Assembly (NCBI GenBank): GCA_016212295.1
Contig: JACRGO010000171.1
Coordinates: 1-11,110 of the forward strand
Direction of reading: 5' to 3'
Origin: Nitrospinota bacterium
GTDB lineage: Bacteria > Nitrospinota > Nitrospinia > JACRGO01
Length of the DNA stretch: 11,110 bases
Position numbers and translations under genes: made by a program. Below the pieces are notes generated by a model. That model saw only the letters and a program-made list of their open reading frames with translations, made no database searches and was not told the origin of the DNA. Below are positions 6,607-11,110 of the stretch, piece by piece; within the stretch, counting starts at the first letter, position 1, and every line of letters begins with the position of its first letter.

Positions 6607-7626
6607 CTATAAATGCTTCCCTTCCAACTTGATGTACGGCCTCAGATCATCCATAAGCTTCTTGAATTTCTTTGGCTTCAAGGATTGGGGACCGTCCGAA
6701 TATGCCTCAGCCGGTCGGGGGTGGACTTCAATCATAAGACCGTCCGCCCCGGCGGCCACTGACGCCTTGGCCATGGTTTCCACCAGGTGCCAATAGCCGG
6801 TAGCGTGGCTGGGATCAACGAATACCGGCAGATGGGTCTCGGCCTTAAGCACCGGTATAGCGCTTATGTCCAGTGTGTTGCGGGTCGCTGTTTCAAAGGT
6901 GCGTATGCCGCGCTCGCAAAGGATGACTTCCTTATTGCCCTCGGACATTATATATTCCGCCGACATGAGGAATTCCTTGATGGTGGTCATCATGCCCCTC
7001 TTCAAGAAAATTGGCTTCGGTATCTTGCCTATCTCCTTGAGGAGGGAGAAGTTCTGGACGTTCCTCGCCCCGATTTGCAGTATGTCAGCGTACCTGGCCA
7101 CAAGGTCGGCTTCCCTGGGGTTCATCACCTCTGTCACTATTGGAAGTCCGGTGGCGTCCCGCGCCTCGGCCAGGAGTTGCAGGCCTTCCTCCTCCATGCC
7201 CTGAAAGGCGTAAGGTGAGGTCCTTGGTTTATAGGCCCCGCCCCTGAGTATCTGGGCGCCGGCTTCCTTGACCGCCCTGGCCGTTTCCACTATTTGTTCA
7301 CTTGACTCCACGGAGCACGGTCCAGCCATTACAACGAATTGGCTGCCGCCGATTTTAACGCCGTTTACGTCTATAACCATCTTTTCCTTGTGCAGTTCCT
7401 TGCTGGCCAGTTTATAAGGCTTCAGGATTTCTATGACGTTTGAAACGCCGGGTGAGGACTCCATGTAATTTTTCAGTTCCATCTTGTCCCTTTCATCACC
7501 GATGGCGCCGATGACAGTTTGCTCCACTCCCTTGATCACATGGCTTTTATAACCAAAGTCCTCGATTTTTTTTATAACATGGTTGATCTGTTCCAGGTTG
7601 GCGTCATGTTCCATTACAATAATCAT
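6607..7626 (-). CDS. aroF: DAHP synthase, class I-beta (AroF type)
   Basis: A 339-residue 3-deoxy-7-phosphoheptulonate synthase. It condenses phosphoenolpyruvate with erythrose 4-phosphate as the first step of the shikimate pathway to aromatic amino acids. Residues 1-70 form the ferredoxin-like regulatory domain fused to the TIM barrel, as in the Thermotoga enzyme, where it mediates Phe/Tyr feedback. The catalytic part shows [54 protein letters not shown] and IEVHP...SDGPQSL. Metal ligands are C104, H274, E300 and D311, each offset by two from the Thermotoga residues I recall. A TTG at 7638 would add four residues, but the ATG at 7626 has GAGGTG just upstream and gives the usual N-terminus MIIVM, so 7626 is the better start. 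No chorismate mutase is fused. Confidence 0.95.
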   Translation of the reverse strand: MIIVMEHDANLEQINHVIKKIEDFGYKSHVIKGVEQTVIGAIGDERDKMELKNYMESSPGVSNVIEILKPYKLASKELHKEKMVIDVNGVKIGGSQFVVMAGPCSVESSEQIVETARAVKEAGAQILRGGAYKPRTSPYAFQGMEEEGLQLLAEARDATGLPIVTEVMNPREADLVARYADILQIGARNVQNFSLLKEIGKIPKPIFLKRGMMTTIKEFLMSAEYIMSEGNKEVILCERGIRTFETATRNTLDISAIPVLKAETHLPVFVDPSHATGYWHLVETMAKASVAAGADGLMIEVHPRPAEAYSDGPQSLKPKKFKKLMDDLRPYIKLEGKHL

Positions 7627-7768
7627 TTCACACCTCAAAAAAATAAAAAGTCATTAGTCACTTTAATCTTGATCTTGAAAGTCTAACATAAGGCCGCCAT
7701 TTAGTCTATATTAGATACTTACACGTGCACTCTGAGAATTCGCCTCTCACAATTTTAAAAAAGACATA

Positions 7769-7890
7769 GAACGCGGATTACGCGGATGAGACGGATCTAC
7801 ACGGATTTAAAACGTATAAATTTAGATTATTGAAAATAGAAATCATAAAAAATCCGCGCGAATCCGTTTTATCCGTGTCATCTGTGTTCC
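7769..7890. repeat. Inverted-repeat element, ACGCGGAT type
   Basis: The left arm 7769-7810 (AACGCGGATTACGCGGATGA...) pairs imperfectly with 7848-7890 (AAATCCGCGCGAATCCG... ATCCGTGTCATC). Each arm is a run of degenerate 9-10-mers ending in GGAT. It lies in the 359-bp geneless interval 7627-7985, which otherwise holds the following repeat and no gene. Confidence 0.8.
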
Positions 7891-7894
7891 ATTA

Positions 7895-7985
7895 AAATTT
7901 AAAATATCTTTTGTTGGATTTCAGATTTGTGGCAGCTTTTTTTATATTCTCCCAATCAAAAATCTGAAATTTCAAATATTTTTGG
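7895..7985. repeat. TCTGAAATTT repeat, left copy
   Basis: TTTCAGATTT (7919-7928) and AAATCTGAAA (7960-7969) are a perfect 10-bp inverted pair. The 21-nt stretch 7895-7915 is the exact reverse complement of 9028-9048. TTTTTATATTCTCCCAATC (7940-7958) also has an inverted counterpart near 9059-9081. The copies flank the divergent gene pair 7986-8996. Confidence 0.7.
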
Positions 7986-8297
7986 CTAGACCTTTAACTG
8001 TCTTCCGATTTTTTCCTCGACACTTTTAATCTTGCCTGATAAACGGCCGTTTTTCCCTTTCCGGTAATCTATCTTTATGCCGCATGTGATCCTGTTGCAA
8101 TCCTCCCGCATCCGGTCGAAGCACCTTTTAACGACACCCATCACTTCGTCCCACTCTCCCTCTAAAATCGTGCCCATTGCGCTGAGCCGGTAATCCAGCC
8201 CGGATTTGTCTATTATATCCAGGGACCGGGCCACCTCCCGGCTGACGCTTTCCCCTTTATCCAAGGGAGTCATGGAAAATTCCAAAAGAACTGACAT
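7986..8297 (-). CDS. MTH1187/YqgV-family thiamine-binding protein
   Basis: A 103-residue protein of the MTH1187/YqgV (Thiamine_BP, formerly DUF77) family, small ferredoxin-like proteins that bind thiamine or related ligands as oligomers. Visible: the N-terminal strand SVLLEFSMTPLDKGESVS, a LDYRLSAMGTILEG segment (the family's YxxxxMGTxxEG motif), WDEVMGVVKRCFD, and the C-terminal helix KIKSVEEKIG. Length is normal. The start is well supported: AAGGAG lies 7 nt before the ATG. It is divergent from the coiled-coil membrane protein gene, with 276 bp between the starts. Its cellular role is not established; homologues often sit near thiamine or hydroxymethylpyrimidine transport genes, which are absent here. 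Confidence 0.88.
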   Translation of the reverse strand: MSVLLEFSMTPLDKGESVSREVARSLDIIDKSGLDYRLSAMGTILEGEWDEVMGVVKRCFDRMREDCNRITCGIKIDYRKGKNGRLSGKIKSVEEKIGRQLKV

Positions 8298-8449
8298 AGC
8301 GGTCTCCTTATCTGGAAGTTAAAATTTTATATTATTACGTTCAGAAATTTGCGTTTCCCACGTAAGTTTTTTAACCGCTTCTTGGAGTGCGCGTGGCCGC
8401 ACGATGCTCAAGGCTAGAATACTATGTTCATGGCTTTTTTTCAATTCGT

Positions 8450-8521
8450 CGCGGATTTGCAATCCCCCTTCGGATTAAAAATTCAGGCGGAATATGCGTT
8501 ACAGGCTGCAAACCTGTAACG
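8450..8521. repeat. GCGGATTTGCAATCC repeat and GTTACAGG hairpin
   Basis: GCGGATTTGCAATCC (8452-8466) is followed by a complementary-looking GGATT. GTTACAGG (8499-8506) pairs perfectly with CCTGTAAC (8514-8521) around CTGCAAA. GCGGATTTGC recurs at 9009-9018. The rest of the 276-bp divergent spacer 8298-8573 contains only the promoter listed. Confidence 0.65.
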
Positions 8522-8538
8522 AGCAGTAAAATTTCCGG

Positions 8539-8567
8539 TTGACACCCCTCGCTGTTCCGGTTAAACT
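8539..8567 (+). promoter_or_regulatory. Sigma-70-type promoter of the coiled-coil gene, predicting a leaderless mRNA
   Basis: A perfect -35 TTGACA (8539-8544), a 17-nt spacer and TAAACT (8562-8567) lie immediately before the gene at 8574. The expected transcription start, about 7 nt after the -10 box, falls on or next to the A of the start codon. This agrees with the absence of a Shine-Dalgarno there. Confidence 0.5.
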
Positions 8568-8573
8568 TGATCC

Positions 8574-8996
8574 ATGAGAAAGACACTTCCTTTTTTGTTC
8601 CTTCTTTTCATTGCCCTCTGCCATGCCCCTGTCCTTGCCGTGGAAACCGCTCCCCGGATATCCGACAGGGAAATCATAGAAAATTTATCCGATTTACGGG
8701 GCGATATCAAGGAATTAAAGGCCGGACAGAAGGCCCTTGAACAGCGGTTTGACGATATGAATAATTCCGTCAACAAACGGTTCGATATCCTGCAATGGAT
8801 GCTTGGGCTTTTCATTACCGTTGCTATTTCCTTAATGGGAATTATGGGGCGGATCCTCTGGAATCAACAGAAGAAACTAACCCAGATAGAAACCTCCCTT
8901 GAGGCGCAAAAGGAGGAGCTTTCATTCCTGAAATCCCTCATTGAGAAACTCCAGTCCCTCATCGAAAAACTCATGCCGCCAAAAGGCGTATTGTAA
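8574..8996 (+). CDS. Signal-peptide and transmembrane coiled-coil protein, unknown function
   Basis: A 140-residue protein I do not recognise as a named family. Residues 1-22 are a clear signal peptide (basic MRK, hydrophobic core, VLA just before V23). Residues 30-70 are a charged helical, coiled-coil-like segment (LSDLRGDIKELKAGQKALEQRF). Residues 73-96 form a transmembrane helix. Residues 98-133 are a second coiled coil, ending in a near-duplication SLIEKLQ/SLIEKLM. With cleavage, the first coiled coil would be periplasmic and the second cytoplasmic. Similar small signal-peptide, coiled-coil and TM proteins are common in Desulfobacterota-like genomes. The ATG is preceded by no Shine-Dalgarno; a good sigma-70-type promoter ends 6 nt upstream, suggesting a leaderless mRNA. 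The next ATG lies beyond the signal peptide, so the start is fairly safe. Confidence 0.8.
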   Translation: MRKTLPFLFLLFIALCHAPVLAVETAPRISDREIIENLSDLRGDIKELKAGQKALEQRFDDMNNSVNKRFDILQWMLGLFITVAISLMGIMGRILWNQQKKLTQIETSLEAQKEELSFLKSLIEKLQSLIEKLMPPKGVL

Positions 8997-9008
8997 TTTC
9001 CGCTCGTA

Positions 9009-9085
9009 GCGGATTTGCGATAAACCTAACAAAAGATATTTTAAATTTCAGATTGCGGATTTTAGATTGGAAGAATATAAAAACA
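9009..9085. repeat. TCTGAAATTT repeat, right inverted copy
   Basis: 9028-9048 is the perfect reverse complement of 7895-7915. The sequence after it (ATTTCAGATTGCGGATTTTA, then GATTGGAAGAATATAAAAA) mirrors the 7936-7970 copy with small indels. GCGGATTTGC lies just before it (9009-9018). Confidence 0.7.
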
Positions 9086-9088
9086 AAA

Positions 9089-9157
9089 TATCCTGCGCAT
9101 CCTTATCCCTGTTAAATTTGTTTTTTTGGGCAGGGATGGACAAGATAGGCAGGATAG
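9089..9157. repeat. Inverted-repeat element, GGATGGACAGGAT type
   Basis: TATCCTGCGCATCCTTATCC (9089-9108) is imperfectly complementary to 9131-9157 (CAGGGATGGACAAGATAGGC, AGGATAG) across a T-rich 20-nt centre. The geneless interval 8997-9456 (460 bp) holds the previous repeat, this element, the 9235-9268 terminator and the possible promoter at 9341; nothing else stands out. Confidence 0.7.
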
Positions 9158-9234
9158 TTGCCGGTATCCTAAAAGCCTTTGGTCTTCAGCCTTCTGTCTG
9201 AGCATCTAAGTATCCTCAACAAAAATAACTGCTT

Positions 9235-9268
9235 AAGCCTGCCTGTTTATCGGGCAGGCTTTTTTTAT
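9235..9268 (+). terminator. Intrinsic terminator
   Basis: AAGCCTGCC (9235-9243) pairs perfectly with GGCAGGCTT (9253-9261) around a 9-nt loop and is followed by a T-rich run (TTTTTTATTA). It would end plus-strand transcription from the coiled-coil gene 240 bp upstream and insulate the EboD-like gene. Confidence 0.8.
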
Positions 9269-9340
9269 TATGTAACCTTTAAAAATAATAATGAAAACCT
9301 GTCGGCCTATTTTTGTAATTACTTTTATATTACGTCATTT

Positions 9341-9369
9341 TTGACTTTCTCCGGTATTTCTGATAGATT
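9341..9369 (+). promoter_or_regulatory. Possible promoter for the EboD-like gene
   Basis: TTGACT (9341-9346), a 17-nt spacer and TAGATT (9364-9369) lie downstream of the 9235-9268 terminator and about 90 nt before the preferred ATG, giving an untranslated leader of about 80 nt. The surroundings are AT-rich, so a chance match is possible. Confidence 0.4.
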
Positions 9370-9456
9370 TTGGATACATTTTAAAGTTAGAAAAGATTCC
9401 CCACTCCCACCTTCCTTTTTTTTGCGCATACCATACTATCTCATCCTTTGCGCCTT

Positions 9457-10698
9457 ATGAAAAAAAATCCAGGCCACATGGACGTATCAGCCGGAAATTC
9501 CAATAATACGAAGCAATTCCAGAGCGAGGAATACAAGCAGGAATTCATGGTAAGACACAACTATCCGGTGTGCTTCACCAGGGACCTTTTTTCTCCTAGA
9601 AACCCGCTTCTTGCATCCATCCTTGACCGGTTCAAGGAGGGGAGGAAATATCGCGCCGCCGTATTCGTGGATTCTGGAGTGGCAAAGGCCCATCCTTCCC
9701 TGATGTCAAGGATTGAGAAGTATTTCAAGGCCAGAAAGGAAATGGAACTTGCCTTCGCGCCTGTGACTGTCCCGGGCGGAGAGAAGGCAAAAAGGGGATG
9801 GAAGCATGTCAAGGAGATTATGCGGCTGCTGAATGACCACCATTTGTGCCGCCATAGTTACGTGGCGGCGATTGGCGGAGGAGCTGTGCTGGACATGGTT
9901 GGATTCGCTTCCTCAATTGTCCATCGCGGCTTAAGGGTAGTACGCGTCCCCACCACCGTTCTGGCCCAAAATGACGCTGGGGTAGGGGTGAAAAACGGGA
10001 TCGACGATTATGGGGCGAAAAATTTCGCCGGGACTTTTTCCCCCCCTTTTGCCGTGCTTAACGATTTTAATTTCCTTCATACCTTGTCTGGCAAGGAATG
10101 GAAAGGAGGCATAGCGGAGGCGTTCAAGGTGGCCATCATCAAGGACAGGGAATTCTTGGAGTTTCTTTGTGAAAACGCCGTGGCGTTGGGAAAACGGGAC
10201 CTTCCCCTGATGGAGAAGATGATCAGGCGCTGCGCGATTTTGCATCTGGAGCACATACGGAATAGCGGCGACCCGTTTGAATCAGGGTCCGCCAGGCCAT
10301 TGGATTTCGGCCATTGGTCCGCCCACAGGATGGAAGTCGCCTCGAATTACAGGATAGGGCATGGACAAGCGGTGGCGGTGGGCATTGCCCTTGACTCCTT
10401 TTACGCCATGCGTTTGGGTCTTTTGAGCCGGCAGGAATTCCAAATGATAATTGAGGCATTGGCCGCGTCGGGTTTGCCCCTCTGGTATGGTCTACTGGAA
10501 AAAAGAGGGGAGGGGGGGAGGCTTGATATTCTGGAGGGCCTGGGCCAGTTCCAGGAGCATCTCGGCGGCGGACTCTCCATCACCCTTCCCCAGGGGCTGG
10601 GAAAAAAATGCGATGTGCACAGGATAGAGGAAGGGATAGTGGAGGAAGCGGTTCGTTATTTTAAGGATTTAGGGCAAGGTCAGCCGTTCAGTCACTAA
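9457..10698 (+). CDS. EboD-like sugar-phosphate cyclase (3-dehydroquinate synthase superfamily)
   Basis: A 413-residue NAD-dependent cyclase of the DHQ-synthase superfamily. Visible (from the ATG at 9457): the nucleotide-binding turn GGGAVLDMVG (140-149), VRVPTTVLAQNDAGVGVKN (162-180), KNFAGTF, and the metal-site residues E221 (IAEAFK), H286 (DFGHWSAH) and H302 (GHGQAVAVG). It lacks canonical AroB wording: the RxxLNxGHTxGHA block is replaced by ARPLDFGHWSAH, and the C-terminus FQEHLGGGLSITLPQGLG matches my recollection of EboD, the cyclase of the ebo cluster (scytonemin precursor export, eustigmatophyte-associated clusters). Substrate unknown, probably a heptulose phosphate rather than DAHP. 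No eboA, B, C, E or F neighbour is in view. The frame is open to a TTG at 9448; no start has a good Shine-Dalgarno. The ATG at 9547 (M31) has AGGA nearby but would cut into sequence that seems conserved. Residues 1-25 are low-complexity. A terminator follows 60 bp after the stop. Confidence 0.82.
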   Translation: MKKNPGHMDVSAGNSNNTKQFQSEEYKQEFMVRHNYPVCFTRDLFSPRNPLLASILDRFKEGRKYRAAVFVDSGVAKAHPSLMSRIEKYFKARKEMELAFAPVTVPGGEKAKRGWKHVKEIMRLLNDHHLCRHSYVAAIGGGAVLDMVGFASSIVHRGLRVVRVPTTVLAQNDAGVGVKNGIDDYGAKNFAGTFSPPFAVLNDFNFLHTLSGKEWKGGIAEAFKVAIIKDREFLEFLCENAVALGKRDLPLMEKMIRRCAILHLEHIRNSGDPFESGSARPLDFGHWSAHRMEVASNYRIGHGQAVAVGIALDSFYAMRLGLLSRQEFQMIIEALAASGLPLWYGLLEKRGEGGRLDILEGLGQFQEHLGGGLSITLPQGLGKKCDVHRIEEGIVEEAVRYFKDLGQGQPFSH

Positions 10699-10757
10699 TT
10701 AAGATCGAACTGAGCTGGAAAATAAGCTTTTATATTAAAAGAGGGGTTTTGTTGCAA

Positions 10758-10789
10758 AAAAAACCTCCTATAATTCCAGGAGGTTTTTT
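10758..10789 (+). terminator. Intrinsic terminator of the EboD-like gene
   Basis: An 11-bp stem AAAAAACCTCC (10758-10768) / GGAGGTTTTTT (10779-10789) with a 10-nt loop lies 60 bp after the stop codon. Poly-A before and poly-T after the stem mean it could work in both directions. Confidence 0.85.
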
Positions 10790-10806
10790 AGATCAACAAG
10801 TATGTA

Positions 10807-10830
10807 TGGCTGGGGGACCAGGATTTGAAC
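10807..10830 (-). other. tRNA 3'-end fragment, probable attachment-site remnant
   Basis: On the minus strand this 24-nt stretch reads as the end of a tRNA: GTTCAAATC (T-loop region), CTGG (3' T-stem), TCCCCCA (3' acceptor strand), a G discriminator and CCA. The TCCCCCA-G-CCA end suits a tRNA-Gln (5' TGGGGGA), but no matching 5' acceptor strand, anticodon arm or full 5' T-stem is found where the rest of the gene should be (10831-10885). Tyrosine integrases commonly target tRNA 3' ends, so this looks like the duplicated end left by integration. The CCA end points left, so an element would lie to the right. Confidence 0.55.
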
Positions 10831-11022
10831 AAGGTCAAGCCTAAGAATTTCTCTTTATTTTCAATAGGTTAGAATTGTCAGAAATAGAGTCGGATACCTT
10901 TTGGATACCTTTTGGTCTAAAAACCTGTTTTAAAGTATCCGTTAAAACATGCGCATATTTTTTAGTTGTGTTAGAATTGGTAGTGTAGAAAAAAGGAGAC
11001 CTGAGTTATAAAGGAAGCAAAA
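10831..11022. other. Geneless AT-rich stretch at a presumed element boundary
   Basis: Between the tRNA fragment and the hairpin I find no credible coding frame. It holds the tandem 11-mer, the two TTAGAATTG nonamers, and an AAAAAAGGAGAC (10990-11001) that looks like a ribosome binding site but has no start codon at proper distance. Confidence 0.4.
10892..10913. repeat. Tandem 11-mer direct repeat
   Basis: GGATACCTTTT occurs twice with no gap. A nonamer TTAGAATTG also appears twice nearby (10869-10877 and 10971-10979). These lie 60-150 bp inside the presumed element end marked by the tRNA fragment and could be integrase or excisionase arm sites, though that is speculative. Confidence 0.6.
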
Positions 11023-11083
11023 GCCCTCCATTTATGGTAATAAAATAGTTCACCACAAACTATAAAACCATAAAAAGGAGGGC
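11023..11083 (+). promoter_or_regulatory. Two-part hairpin sequestering a ribosome binding site
   Basis: GCCCTCCATTTATGGT (11023-11038) pairs with ACCATAAAAAGGAGGGC (11067-11083), with one bulged base and one mismatch. Inside it ATAGTT (11045-11050) pairs with AACTAT (11058-11063) around a 7-nt loop. The outer 3' arm contains the whole GGAGG (11077-11081) of the gene starting at 11087, so the folded RNA would hide the ribosome binding site. IS200-type transposase genes use such an arrangement to suppress read-in translation; an RNA-based regulator is the alternative. Confidence 0.6.
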
Positions 11084-11086
11084 AAT

Positions 11087-11110
11087 ATGGGTTTGACCCC
11101 ACGCAATACA
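11087..11110 (+). CDS. 5' end of an unidentified gene, cut by the window edge
   Basis: An ATG at 11087 opens a frame (MGLTPRNT) that runs off the window. It is credible as a real start because AAGGAGG lies 5 nt before it. That ribosome binding site is the 3' arm of a strong hairpin (11023-11083). Eight residues are too few to identify the product. Position inside a possible integrated element and the sequestered ribosome binding site would suit a transposase, but that is a guess. Confidence 0.5.

Noticed and set aside
7769-7890. CRISPR-like array in the reiterated ACGCGGAT words
   Set aside because: The repeat units are 9-10 nt, degenerate, have no unique spacers, and form two arms of an inverted repeat; no cas gene is present.
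9457-10698. Assignment as AroB acting with the nearby DAHP synthase in the shikimate pathway
   Set aside because: The genes are on opposite strands about 1.8 kb apart, and the active-site block does not match canonical AroB.
10807-10885. A complete tRNA gene on the minus strand
   Set aside because: Only the 3' 24 nt fit; the 5' acceptor strand, anticodon arm and a complementary T-stem are missing.

Overview
The window reads as chromosomal DNA from an anaerobic or facultative Gram-negative bacterium, plausibly of the Desulfobacterota or a neighbouring, often uncultured, lineage. This is an inference. It rests on an adjacent ahbC/ahbD pair (the siroheme-dependent heme route known from sulfate reducers and methanogens), a cytoplasmic NagZ (Gram-negative muropeptide recycling), a CheW protein carrying a zinc-binding CZB domain, and AT-rich spacers packed with short inverted repeats.

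Layout. 210-7626 is a run of six minus-strand genes: an Hda/DnaA-type ATPase (210-971), AhbD heme synthase (1134-2297), AhbC (2598-3875), a CheW-CZB hybrid (4105-4944), NagZ (5425-6426) and a class I-beta DAHP synthase (6607-7626). A small minus-strand MTH1187/YqgV-type thiamine-binding protein (7986-8297) lies head-to-head with a plus-strand gene for a secreted or membrane coiled-coil protein of unknown function (8574-8996). Next comes a plus-strand sugar-phosphate cyclase of the DHQ-synthase superfamily that looks like EboD rather than AroB (9457-10698), closed by a clear intrinsic terminator. The right end looks like the edge of an integrated element: a fragment matching a tRNA 3' end (10807-10830), a tandem 11-mer, and a hairpin that buries the ribosome binding site of a gene running off the window (11087-).

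The genes are mostly separate units with spacers of about 160-500 bp. The only clear functional pair is AhbC and AhbD, which catalyse the last two steps from 12,18-didecarboxysiroheme to heme. The DAHP synthase opens the shikimate pathway; the EboD-like protein probably does not continue it.

The most unusual property is the spacers. Nearly every one holds one or more imperfect inverted repeats with arms of about 20-45 nt built from short reiterated words (for example CACGAA, CGCGGAT, AACATCGA, ACAAAT, GGATGGACAGGAT). The words differ from spacer to spacer but the architecture is the same, and arms come within a few bases of start or stop codons. One such pair (5009-5250) encloses a decayed fragment resembling a GxxExxY-type (PD-(D/E)XK-like) protein, which hints at how this class of elements might be mobilised.
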